This document shows, piece after piece, positions 25,217-34,372 of a stretch of 64,000 nucleotides of DNA (position 1 is the stretch's first letter; each line of letters begins with the position of its first letter). This stretch comes from Williamsia sterculiae. GTDB lineage: Bacteria; Actinomycetota; Actinomycetes; Mycobacteriales; Mycobacteriaceae. The notes under the pieces were generated by a model. It was not told the origin of the DNA and ran no database searches. It was given only the letters and a program-made list of their open reading frames with translations. A program made the position numbers and the translations under genes. The stretch covers positions 1-64,000 of the forward strand of contig NZ_FTNT01000014.1 of NCBI RefSeq assembly GCF_900156495.1, read 5' to 3'.

Positions 25217-28200
25217 TCGATCCACCACTTCACTCGCACCCGGGAACCGTTGGTGGCCAACGCCTCCCGCAACGACGCGGCCAACATGTCGATATCGGCG
25301 ACACCCGTGACCTTGACGTCGTGCGTAGCGTTCGGCTCGTCGGTATCGGTCGAGTCGTCGTCGACCTCTTCGGGTTCGTCATCGGGCCGCGGCTGGCCAG
25401 CCACCACCCAGTCAACGACCTTGCTCTCGATGCGGCCGACTTCGTCGTTCAGCGACCGGCCGGGGGTAACGATGAGCTCTTCGAGGCTGCGGACGATCGA
25501 CCGGGCCGCGCTGCCCCGATCACCGGCGAGGCCACGGCCGGCGAGGACCGAGTCGAGGAGCCGCCACTGAAAGGTGCGGAGCGCGACGGCGTCGGCGCCG
25601 GCGTCGGCCCGCATCTGGCCTGCGGTCTGGCCGGCGACAGCGAGCTGCATCTGCGCCAGCAAGGCGATCAGCGCGACGTTGCCACTCGTCGCGGCGAGAC
25701 CGTCAAGGAATGCGGTGAGTCCACGGATGGCGGCGAGCCGGTCGGAGTCGGCCACCTCCAGCCCCAGCGTGCGATGCGCAGTGGCGAGCTGATCGCCGAC
25801 GTTCTGCAGGTCGGTGCGGTGCTCGGCACTGCGGGTACGGACGGCGTCGGCGAACTCGGCGACGTTCGCGCCGGTGAGGAAGGTTCGTGGCATCGTGTAG
25901 CCGAAGAGTTGGCTGGCGTGCAGCCGTGCCTTTTCCCAATCGGTATCGTCGGGTAGTTCCTCGGCACGCAATTCGATACTTTCGCGCAGTGCGCCAAGCT
26001 TCAACATGCGGGCCGGGGCACCTGCGTCCAACCACGCTCGTTTACGCAGCAACGCCCAGGCCCACACGATCAGATCCCGCGCTTCGGGCCGCAGCCCCCA
26101 GGCGGGGGTGACGGTGTCAATGCGGCGTTGCAGCATGCCCACGGTCACCCGGTCGGCGTCGGCGACGGCCCGATCGAGCTCGCCGGACCAGAACGCAAAG
26201 GTGTCCTCGCCGAACAGATAGTGGTCTTCGGTGGCCTTGCCGACCCGCAGTGGTTCGGCGATGCGTTGCACCGCTTTACGTTCGGGCCCCGGGAGCGTTG
26301 GCACCCGCCCGGCGGTATCGGTGGCCGCCCGCTCCACGTAGTCGCGCACAATCTCGTATTGGCGGGCGGTGACTTCGTCCCCAGGGTTGGCGTATTGCGG
26401 GTGCGCCGGATATACGGCGGTGAATGCCTGGTCGATTACCTTGTCGAAGGCGTCGCTGAGAGACAGCGCAGCTGGCAGTTTGGGGCTGAAGTCCTTGCTC
26501 AGCGAGATCAGCACCTCGGTGTGGCCGGGGTCGTCGACGAACATCTTGGGGTCTTGCGGCTCAATGCCGTAAGCCTGCCGCAAGAGCAGGTCGAACGAGG
26601 TGAGGATGCCGCGGTGCAGGTTTTCCAGGATGCCGCGAGCCTGCGCCCGATCCGACGCGGAGAGATGATCGGAGTTCTCCTGCCACCGTTCGCCACTGCC
26701 GGTGAACAACCAGTCCAGTTTGACCAGCAATGCGAGATCGTCGAGGGCCTTCGCGGAGAGGAACTTCGGCAACCAGGCGATCCCGTGCCGGTCGCCGCCG
26801 GCCAGCAGTCGGTCGATGCGGGCGATGTCGTCGGCGGCCGAGAAGTTCTGTTCGTCGAACGGGTAATCGACGACGAGTTTCCAGGTGCCGGGTCGGTTGT
26901 CGAAGCTCTGTTCCGGCACCGACCCGGGATCGCGGATGTTGCCGAACGCCACGTCGACCTCGCGGCGCGACCCCCGCCAGGTGATAGAACGGGTAGCGGC
27001 GCCGACAAGGTCGTCCTGCGCAGTGCTCACACCCAACGCCCGGTGGACGAGGGTTCGGATCAGCACGCGGCGACGTCCGGCGTTGTCTTCGGCCCGGATG
27101 CGGTCGAGCACCGACTGGTAGTCGACGTCGGACAGTTGCACCCGGATGATCGGATTGGCGCCTTCGGACACCGTGATCTCGGGGACGTCCTTGGCCCAGC
27201 CGCGAACGACGCCGAGCACTACGCGGGCCTCACCGCCGCGCAATTTGGAGCGGATCGAACCATGGTTGAGTGCTGCCAGCCGGGATGCGGTGATGTCTTG
27301 CAAAGCCGGCACTCTCGGCGCGACCGCCGACAGTAACAGCGTCTTGGCGATCCGTTCGTGTGCCCGGAATCCGACCGGGATGGTCGCCGGGTCGTCGGTG
27401 AGTTGTTCTTCGGTGACCTCGTGTGCGCGCAGCAGGATCGGTAGCAGTTTGGTGCGGTAGAGCTCGGAGGCAGCGGTGAACATGGTGCCGGCGTGCGAGT
27501 CGATGGGGGTGTTGCCTTCGACGATGTAGTCGAAGGCGTCGCCGACCGGGATCAAGTCGGCGGTGGTCAGTGTGTCGCGGCGGTCGACGAGCATCCGCTG
27601 CATCACCTTGAGGGCGGTGCGTTCGCGTTGCATCACCGACGACAGGTGCCGCAGGCTGGCGACCAGTGCCGGGGAGAACGGGTAGGTGAGGCGGAACTCG
27701 CGTTCGGAGGCGCCGCTGTGGCTGTCGGTGGCGTTCATGGTGTCGCGCAGCACGTCCCACACCTCGGGGCTGCGGCTGACCGACCCAAAGGCGTTGTCAA
27801 GCAGGGCGGCCGCGGCGTCGTCACGGGGCTGCAGCAGACGTGCGTGAGCGACTTCGGCGAGGTTGTCGTCGCCGAGTTCGATCTCGTAGAAGCGTTCCTT
27901 CTGGTAGTGGAACGCCCGGTCGAGGGCGTCCTGTTCGGCACCGGAGGCACCGGCGTCGGCGAACCACTTACGCAGGTCCATCTGCCGGGACACGAACGAC
28001 ACCAACGGGATCGGGCGGCGACTGCCCGATGATTCGACGAGTTTGGTCAGTTTCTGAGATTCGCGGGAAAAGAACTCGCTGTCGGTGACGGAGAACGCCA
28101 GCCACAGCACCAGCTCATCAAGGAACAGCACCACAGCGCCGTACCCGAGGGTTTTGGCGTGCTCGGTGATGGCGACGAGACCGCGGTCGAGGTCCACGTA

Positions 28201-28920
28201 GGTGGCCTGTTCCACGAACGATCCGTAGTAGTTGCGCACCAGCGCCGACACCAGGGTGGTGCGTTTAGTGTCCTCGGGTGGTGCACCGACCGCAGTCAGG
28301 TAGGTGTCGAGGTCCCAGGTGTCGCCGCCGAGCACCGCACCCCACGCGTCAGCCGAGCCACCCCCGGTGTCTCCGCCGCTGAGGCCAGCGAGGAACGCGT
28401 CGTCGCCGATCTGAGCGCGCAGCTTCTCGGCATCCTTGATAAGGGTGTCGGTAACGTGCACGGCGGGCAGTAGTGCATCAGGGTGCAGGCGGGCGATCTG
28501 CCGCAGGTAGCCCCGGAAGACCGCTTCCTCTAAGCTTTTTGCGCCGAGCAGGTGATAGGTGAGACGCAGTACGGACTTGCCGTTGAGCTGCTCGTCGTAG
28601 CGGCCGGTGAGTGAGGTGTACTTCATTGTGCGGGCGGCTGGGTGGTTGCCGAGCAGCGCGTAGAGAACAGCCATGAAGTGCGACTTACCGGAGCCGAACG
28701 AGCCGGTGAGGAACGCGGCGCGTGAGGTCTGGTTGTCGATTCCGTCGGCCACCAGACCGAGCGCGGCGACGAAGTTCGCTTCCAGTGACGGCGTGAGCAC
28801 GTACTGGTCGAGGGTGGCCCGAATGTGCGCGTCGTCGTCTGTGCTGTCGGTCAGCCGCAGAACGTAGTCGTCGGCTCCGGTGCGTTCGGGAATGTTGATG
28901 ACATCACGCAGAAAGGTCAT
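25213..28920 (-). CDS. pglY: BREX ATPase PglY (BrxC family)
   Basis: 1235 residues from ATG 28920 (4-nt ATGA overlap with the DUF262 gene). N-terminal 'MTFLRDVINIPERTGADDYVLRLTDS', then Walker A 'TGSFGSGKSHFMAVLYALLGNHP' near 65-87, and 'GAVVLFLDELVLWLAF' near 260 as Walker B. The remainder is a long helical region typical of BrxC/PglY (DUF6079). In BREX this large AAA+ protein is essential and may act as the motor or scaffold of the complex. A longer frame upstream to 29217 overlaps DUF262 coding sequence and is rejected. The C-terminus has an acidic stretch 'PDDEPEEVDDDSTDTDEP'. Confidence 0.9.
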   Translation of the reverse strand: MTFLRDVINIPERTGADDYVLRLTDSTDDDAHIRATLDQYVLTPSLEANFVAALGLVADGIDNQTSRAAFLTGSFGSGKSHFMAVLYALLGNHPAARTMKYTSLTGRYDEQLNGKSVLRLTYHLLGAKSLEEAVFRGYLRQIARLHPDALLPAVHVTDTLIKDAEKLRAQIGDDAFLAGLSGGDTGGGSADAWGAVLGGDTWDLDTYLTAVGAPPEDTKRTTLVSALVRNYYGSFVEQATYVDLDRGLVAITEHAKTLGYGAVVLFLDELVLWLAFSVTDSEFFSRESQKLTKLVESSGSRRPIPLVSFVSRQMDLRKWFADAGASGAEQDALDRAFHYQKERFYEIELGDDNLAEVAHARLLQPRDDAAAALLDNAFGSVSRSPEVWDVLRDTMNATDSHSGASEREFRLTYPFSPALVASLRHLSSVMQRERTALKVMQRMLVDRRDTLTTADLIPVGDAFDYIVEGNTPIDSHAGTMFTAASELYRTKLLPILLRAHEVTEEQLTDDPATIPVGFRAHERIAKTLLLSAVAPRVPALQDITASRLAALNHGSIRSKLRGGEARVVLGVVRGWAKDVPEITVSEGANPIIRVQLSDVDYQSVLDRIRAEDNAGRRRVLIRTLVHRALGVSTAQDDLVGAATRSITWRGSRREVDVAFGNIRDPGSVPEQSFDNRPGTWKLVVDYPFDEQNFSAADDIARIDRLLAGGDRHGIAWLPKFLSAKALDDLALLVKLDWLFTGSGERWQENSDHLSASDRAQARGILENLHRGILTSFDLLLRQAYGIEPQDPKMFVDDPGHTEVLISLSKDFSPKLPAALSLSDAFDKVIDQAFTAVYPAHPQYANPGDEVTARQYEIVRDYVERAATDTAGRVPTLPGPERKAVQRIAEPLRVGKATEDHYLFGEDTFAFWSGELDRAVADADRVTVGMLQRRIDTVTPAWGLRPEARDLIVWAWALLRKRAWLDAGAPARMLKLGALRESIELRAEELPDDTDWEKARLHASQLFGYTMPRTFLTGANVAEFADAVRTRSAEHRTDLQNVGDQLATAHRTLGLEVADSDRLAAIRGLTAFLDGLAATSGNVALIALLAQMQLAVAGQTAGQMRADAGADAVALRTFQWRLLDSVLAGRGLAGDRGSAARSIVRSLEELIVTPGRSLNDEVGRIESKVVDWVVAGQPRPDDEPEEVDDDSTDTDEPNATHDVKVTGVADIDMLAASLREALATNGSRVRVKWWIE

Positions 28921-30788
28921 GGGAGCTGCTCCTTGAGCCTGTCGGGTGACCAGATCTTGTTGGCTATCTCGAGGAGCAGATCGGATCGCTTCTCCTGCTC
29001 GGCTTTGCCGAAATGCTCGAACGGCGTGAAGTCCAGCCCCTGCTCTGCGCTGAATTTCGCGAATTGCGGTTGGTGGTCGTACGCCGCCGCGGTCAGACTT
29101 GCCGCGTAGAAGTTCTGCTTGGCGTAGTGCGGCGCCTTGGCCTCGAATTCCTTGTCCTGGTAGCTGCGGTTGACGTCTGCCGGAAGTAGGAGGAGTCCCG
29201 ACGCGTTGTCGCGCCACGCCTCGAACTCAGCAGCCGAGTCGAACTCGTCCTCGTACCGAGAGAATTTGTTGGCCCAGATGTGCTCTATGTCAAAGGGATT
29301 CTTCCGGGTACGGTCCACCAGTGTCGGGAACGAGTCCGCACGACCGGCACCCACATCGACGTAGGCGGTTACCCGTGCCAAGAGATGATAGATGTACCGT
29401 CGGCTGAATTGATTCAGACGTAGATCTCCGATACCGGATCTCCCGCGGCTTGGGCTGCCTTCAAACGTTGCGTCGTCTTGCCACAGCTTCTCCTGAAGGA
29501 TCTCCACCAGCTTGTCTAGCGGTTTGCGCCTGATGTCCTTGCACAGCAACCACATCGCATAATTCACCGCCGAGTACCCCACTCGTACGTAATTGACTGT
29601 CCTACGCATGACCCAGACGTCCAGGTAGGCGGCGGTGGCCTCAATCTTGCGCCGTACGGTCTCGGTGTCGTCGGTGGGCGCTAGGGGTGCCAGCAGAACC
29701 GTGTACTGCCAGGTGAACTCGTTGTGCGAGTTGTAGAAGACTGACTCAAGGCCCGGCATGTAAGTGCTCGCAGCTTCCAAGATCGTCTTGTAGGCGCGTG
29801 CATAAAAGTCGAACTCTACGGTCATCAGCCGCAGATTGGAGCCGCTGTCTCCGATGCCCAGATGTGAAGCGTTGTCCCGGACCCATCGATGGAAAGTGGT
29901 ACCGATCAGTTCCCAGTCCTTGTCGGACGCACCGGCCCTTCGGTCGCGAATTGTCACGGCGTACTGCGCACGTAGCCAGGCCTTAATGACGATCGCGTCT
30001 CGGTCGCCATCGGGACCGCCCGACCACGAGGTGAGATCAACCACCGTCCGCTTCCAACTCCGGTTGGCCTCCGCCCGCGCAGCTTCATCGTGGATAGGCG
30101 TCAAGAGGTACGCCTTGAGCATGTCCACAGGACTCAATGGCTTGCCTCGATCGTTCATCGCCTCGAAGATCGAATACGCGTGAGTGTCCGAGTCCGTCGT
30201 GATCTCGATGAGACCAACGTTATTCAACAACCAATAGATGAAGACCGGCAGAGCATCGCCCAGTTCGTCCGCGAGGTCGTATCCCTCAATGTCGCGGTAA
30301 CGAGCGAGGATCGTTGCGGTGGACTCGTCTTTACCGTTCGGGTTGAAATCGTCGCCGTTGAACAGAGCTTTGATCACAGGCGTTCGGTCAGGGATATCAA
30401 GATTGAAGCTCTGCTCACCTAGATTGTCTGAAAAGACGAGGCTTTCAATCGTTGAGGTCACCGAGTGACCGTGTTCTTTTACGGTGCGATACAGATATAT
30501 GAGCAGCAGGGTCAGTGACGTGACTCGCTGTTGCCCATCGACGAGATAACTCTTGGTTCCACGTCGCGCCACGATGATCGACCCGAGAAAATAATCCGCA
30601 TAAGTGGCTGTTTGCTTGGGTCCATCGCCTTCACGGTAGGAAGTCTCGAACTTGTTCTGCAGGTCGCTCAGCAGCTCCTGAATGTTCGCCGTCCCCCACT
30701 TGTACTCGCGCTGATAGTCATCGATCGAATACGAGCGACTCTGCAGGAGCTGGGTAATCGTGCGATAGTGCGGGGAGATGCTACTCAT
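28917..30788 (-). CDS. DUF262/DUF1524 protein (GmrSD-like, type IV restriction type) inside the BREX operon
   Basis: 623 residues, ATG 30788, overlapping both neighbours by 4 nt (ATGA at 30785-30788 and 28917-28920). N-terminal DUF262: 'ISPHYRTITQLLQSRSYSIDDYQREYKWG' and 'GTKSYLVDGQQRVTSLTLLL' (the DGQQR ParB/Srx-like nucleotide-binding loop, about residue 90). C-terminal DUF1524 HNH-type: 'NPFDIEHIWANKF' near 515 and 'DNASGLLLLPADVNRSYQDKEF' near 550, keeping the His and Asn positions. GmrSD proteins cut glucosylated or otherwise modified phage DNA; BrxU, a GmrSD homologue, accompanies some type 1 BREX loci. Its place between pglX and pglY suggests a complementary defence against modified phages. 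Confidence 0.88.
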   Translation of the reverse strand: MSSISPHYRTITQLLQSRSYSIDDYQREYKWGTANIQELLSDLQNKFETSYREGDGPKQTATYADYFLGSIIVARRGTKSYLVDGQQRVTSLTLLLIYLYRTVKEHGHSVTSTIESLVFSDNLGEQSFNLDIPDRTPVIKALFNGDDFNPNGKDESTATILARYRDIEGYDLADELGDALPVFIYWLLNNVGLIEITTDSDTHAYSIFEAMNDRGKPLSPVDMLKAYLLTPIHDEAARAEANRSWKRTVVDLTSWSGGPDGDRDAIVIKAWLRAQYAVTIRDRRAGASDKDWELIGTTFHRWVRDNASHLGIGDSGSNLRLMTVEFDFYARAYKTILEAASTYMPGLESVFYNSHNEFTWQYTVLLAPLAPTDDTETVRRKIEATAAYLDVWVMRRTVNYVRVGYSAVNYAMWLLCKDIRRKPLDKLVEILQEKLWQDDATFEGSPSRGRSGIGDLRLNQFSRRYIYHLLARVTAYVDVGAGRADSFPTLVDRTRKNPFDIEHIWANKFSRYEDEFDSAAEFEAWRDNASGLLLLPADVNRSYQDKEFEAKAPHYAKQNFYAASLTAAAYDHQPQFAKFSAEQGLDFTPFEHFGKAEQEKRSDLLLEIANKIWSPDRLKEQLP

Positions 30789-33700
30789 CGCTGTGAGTCC
30801 TCCGTCTTCGTCTTCCTGGTGCGACGTCCGCGGGTGGCGGCCGGCGGCCGCCATGCGGCGAGTTCGTCGGGGCCAATGCCGAGTTCAGTGCAGCGCGAAC
30901 GCAGGACCTCGTCGATGGTGTCGGCCACCGACTCACCGAACTCGGGGTCGATCTCGCCGTGCCACTGCCGCACCCACGGCAGCAGTTCGGCCAGACCGCC
31001 GAGCATCGGCACCAGTTTGTCGCGGCTGGTCTGGTCCCATCCGTCGGCGCTGATCCGTTTGTCGATCACTCCGGCCAGGGCGAGGGCTTGTTCGGCGTGA
31101 TCCCACCCGGCCCAGCCGAGCAGCATCGTCGGGTCCGAGTCGCGGCCGGCACCCGGGTAGGAGATCAACCGTTCCTTGGGCACGTCGAGCTTGCCGCGCC
31201 GCGCCCAATACGAGGTCTTGAGGAAGTCAGCGGGCTTGTACTTTGGTGGCACCGGAATCGGTGCGCCCAGCTTCTCGCCGGCATCTTCGCGGCGCTGCAG
31301 ATCCCAGGTATGTTCCCACGCTTCCCGTTTGGTGAGACCACTCGGCTTGTACCGCCACGCTGCCAGGTGCGGCACCCCTTCGTCGGCGAGGAGCTTCTCC
31401 AGCGCGGCGCCCGTCGACACGTCGGGACTGCCCGCCCACAGCCGCAACACCTGCCGAAAGTCCTGGTCGCGGTCGACACGATCCGCGAGCTGCGCGACAC
31501 TGCGCGGCGTCGGATGACCCTCCTCAAACCACACGTCCCTGTTCTCAACTCGCTCGAGCAGCCAATCCCGCAGGGCTTCGGCGACACGCTTGTCCCACGG
31601 CTCACTGGCCCACCGGCGTTTGTGTTCCGGCTTCTCCAACAACCGAATTCCCGGATTCGATGCGATGACGTCAAGGCGACGTTGGAGCAGTTCACGATAG
31701 TCGGCCGGGAGGTGCGACGGGATCTCGGTAATGGGGGTGGAACGGTGACGCTCGAACCATGCGGTGTGTTCGCCGTCTTCCACTGCCCGCGCGAGCACAA
31801 TCTCGAATGCACGCTCACCGAGCGCGATTCCGGGAAGGTCGCCAGAGTATGTCAGGTCCTCATCGATAAGGCCGTAGAAGCGGTAGCACTCCCAGTCAAG
31901 TTCTTCTTGATGAGCGATCATCAACGCGCGCAGTCGTTCTGCATCCGCGCGGGCGGTGTCGAGAGCATGGGCGGTGGGCACGTCGCGCTCGGCGATCGCC
32001 GATGGCGCCTGGGCCGCGAGTTCCTGAGCCAGGGTGTCGAGCGTGCTGGCGCGGGCCAACGGATACGACGACGGCAACGGGAAGTCATTCAGAGTAGTGC
32101 CATTGAACTGATACCGGTCACTCCAGGACTCTGCGCTTACCCGCGCGCCATCCGTACCTACGGGGTCGCCGCCCTTCGGATAGCACTTCTGTTTGAGCCA
32201 GAAACACGCAACCGAACTGTTCAATATTCCGAGCAGTCGCAGATGATCGTCCTCGCTGGCCCCCTCCGGCAACTTGATGACCGGAGCAGTCTGCTTGAAC
32301 ACCTTGCCGCCACGGTCCAGGACGAAATGATTGTGGGTTGCGACTTCGGCGAAGGTGATTGAGAGGGGGGTGCGGTAGCGCGCTGGAACCCAGCGGTACC
32401 ACACCCACCACTGCTTCCCAGCCTCTGCGGTCGTTTCACCACCAAAGCCAGTCACGGCTCCGAGCGTTGTTCGGAGTGGCCATTGCCACCGCCACCAGCT
32501 CGCATCCTGGTCCTCACCGATTGGCTGCGCATCCCGATCGTAAGGGACGAATGCGGAGTCACCGGACTGGATGTCCCAGTCTCGGACGTACTCGCCCAGA
32601 ATAATCGGACGCGAGAGCGATGTCTCTATGCCGAAACGGCCAAGCGAATGGCGTGGAGCAAAGAAAGCGTCGTCTGCGCCCGGAAAGCTTGCGAATCCGA
32701 TCTTTCCGGAGATCACCGACCCAAGCGTGTCTACGGTCGGCCCGTCGATGTCGTGAAGCAGCTCTACTGCTCCACCCCCACTCAAACTCCACGGGTGTGA
32801 TCGAAGCAGTGCGCGGTCGAGATCAGCTACCGTAATCCAAGAACTCTCGTAGCCAGGCTCATCGATGTGGCCGACTATGTCAGACCAGACAACACCTTTG
32901 GCCGGGTCGTCTGGTCGTCCAGGTTCACCGCGAACACCAAGTACAGCCCTCACGGTCTCGCCTACCGGTGATCGGTTGCGGCCGATGAGGATCACCGTTG
33001 GCGTTCCATGACCCGGGATGTAGGCGCCCGATGAGTCAATGACTCGGCGAAGGTCGCGGGTCCATAGAAACTCCTCGATGAGCTTCACGCCGGATTCGCG
33101 CTTCATGAACGAGTTCGACGTGATCTGTCCGACCCACCCAGCCTTGCCGCGCTCAGTTTTCGCAAGATCGAAGAATAGCTCCATGAACGGCACCGTCAAC
33201 GGGTACGGCCCCTTGCAGTAGCTGTACAGCTCGCGGTACGTCTGGTTGAGAGCTTTGTCTTTGACCACGATGTAGGGCGGGTTTCCCACTACAGCGTCGT
33301 ATTCTCGCTGCAGAATCCCGCGCAACGCCGAGGCGTCTTCTAGGGAAAGAGTCAATTCCAGCGCGTCATCGGTCACCAACTGACGCGCACCCCACAACAG
33401 CGAGTCACCCGCAGCAAGATTCAGCTGGATGTCGATCAGTTGCTCGATCGACTTGTCGCCACTTGCATGGAGTGCTTCGACGAGAAGCCGGAAGCGTGCG
33501 ATTGCGACGGCGAACGGGTTGATGTCCACGCCGTACACAGATTCGACTGCGCGCTGTACCAGCACCCGCTGCCCCAGGGCAGGGGCTTCGCGCTGCCAGC
33601 GGTCGAGGAGCCGTTGGAATGCGCCGAGCAGGAAGTGCCCGGACCCACAAGTGGGGTCGATGACCGTGAAACCTTCGAGCGGCCGTTCGTCAAGTGCGGG

Positions 33701-34372
33701 TTCGAGGGTCTGGTCGAGGATGAACTCTTCCACGAACTCGGGGGTCTGCAAGAGCGCGTAGGTTTGCTTCGCAAACTCAGACAGATCTTGGTACACGTCC
33801 CCGAGGAATCGGGTATCGACGCCGGTGAAGCTCCTGCGTGGCTCACCCGAAGCGTCTTTGTCCCACCAGAATTCGAGGAGTTCGCGGGCAGCGTCACCCG
33901 ATGGCGCGACTTGATGCATCGGTGAATAGGAGTCGACCAGGCCGCGGGTCGCATCGAGCGTGGAGAAGTGGTCGGCGATCGTGTTCAGCCAGTCCCGGTC
34001 GGTGTGTTCGGGATTGGCGGCGAAGTAGGCGCGCCGCGCGTCGAGCGCTTCCTGACGAGAGTCCGCATCGGCCCCACCGATCCACGCCTTCGACACCAGC
34101 GTGTTGTCCTCGCAGTAGCGGGCGAACACCGTGAGCAGCAACCAAGCCACCGCCGACTGGGTGACCCGCTCATCGCGCCACGCCTGCCACGACGCGGCGG
34201 TTCGCTGCGCGGCCAACGCTTCGGCGTGCTCGGCGTGCCACAGGACTGCAACAGCTTCCTGGCGGGCCGCGACGTCGTCGCCGTCGACGCGAGCCCGCAG
34301 GTCATCTTCGAGCCGGCCCAACTGTGTCCGCAAGGCCTTCACCAACTGGGCCGCAACAAACGCCACAGTCAC
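30785..34372 (-). CDS. pglX: BREX N6-adenine DNA methyltransferase PglX
   Basis: 1195 residues from GTG 34372 (GTGA overlap with pglW stop). SAM-binding motif I 'VIDPTCGSGHFLLGAFQRLL' near 236-255 and the catalytic 'VVGNPPYIVVKDKAL' (NPPY, near 362), the gamma-class N6-adenine methyltransferase arrangement. N-terminal 'LVKALRTQLGRLEDDLRAR' and the very long C-terminal specificity/BREX region are as in other PglX proteins. It marks host DNA at a non-palindromic site and specifies self. I did not see a long homopolymer tract of the kind that phase-varies pglX in Streptomyces. Confidence 0.93.
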   Translation of the reverse strand: MTVAFVAAQLVKALRTQLGRLEDDLRARVDGDDVAARQEAVAVLWHAEHAEALAAQRTAASWQAWRDERVTQSAVAWLLLTVFARYCEDNTLVSKAWIGGADADSRQEALDARRAYFAANPEHTDRDWLNTIADHFSTLDATRGLVDSYSPMHQVAPSGDAARELLEFWWDKDASGEPRRSFTGVDTRFLGDVYQDLSEFAKQTYALLQTPEFVEEFILDQTLEPALDERPLEGFTVIDPTCGSGHFLLGAFQRLLDRWQREAPALGQRVLVQRAVESVYGVDINPFAVAIARFRLLVEALHASGDKSIEQLIDIQLNLAAGDSLLWGARQLVTDDALELTLSLEDASALRGILQREYDAVVGNPPYIVVKDKALNQTYRELYSYCKGPYPLTVPFMELFFDLAKTERGKAGWVGQITSNSFMKRESGVKLIEEFLWTRDLRRVIDSSGAYIPGHGTPTVILIGRNRSPVGETVRAVLGVRGEPGRPDDPAKGVVWSDIVGHIDEPGYESSWITVADLDRALLRSHPWSLSGGGAVELLHDIDGPTVDTLGSVISGKIGFASFPGADDAFFAPRHSLGRFGIETSLSRPIILGEYVRDWDIQSGDSAFVPYDRDAQPIGEDQDASWWRWQWPLRTTLGAVTGFGGETTAEAGKQWWVWYRWVPARYRTPLSITFAEVATHNHFVLDRGGKVFKQTAPVIKLPEGASEDDHLRLLGILNSSVACFWLKQKCYPKGGDPVGTDGARVSAESWSDRYQFNGTTLNDFPLPSSYPLARASTLDTLAQELAAQAPSAIAERDVPTAHALDTARADAERLRALMIAHQEELDWECYRFYGLIDEDLTYSGDLPGIALGERAFEIVLARAVEDGEHTAWFERHRSTPITEIPSHLPADYRELLQRRLDVIASNPGIRLLEKPEHKRRWASEPWDKRVAEALRDWLLERVENRDVWFEEGHPTPRSVAQLADRVDRDQDFRQVLRLWAGSPDVSTGAALEKLLADEGVPHLAAWRYKPSGLTKREAWEHTWDLQRREDAGEKLGAPIPVPPKYKPADFLKTSYWARRGKLDVPKERLISYPGAGRDSDPTMLLGWAGWDHAEQALALAGVIDKRISADGWDQTSRDKLVPMLGGLAELLPWVRQWHGEIDPEFGESVADTIDEVLRSRCTELGIGPDELAAWRPPAATRGRRTRKTKTEDSQR

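Noticed and set aside
26128-27336. 402-codon plus-strand frame inside pglY
   Set aside because: Antisense shadow of pglY; composition is Gly/Val/Arg-rich and no family is recognisable.
28921-29217. N-terminal extension of PglY
   Set aside because: Lies inside the DUF262 coding sequence and is Arg/Gln-rich without family likeness; the ATGA overlap fixes the start at 28920.
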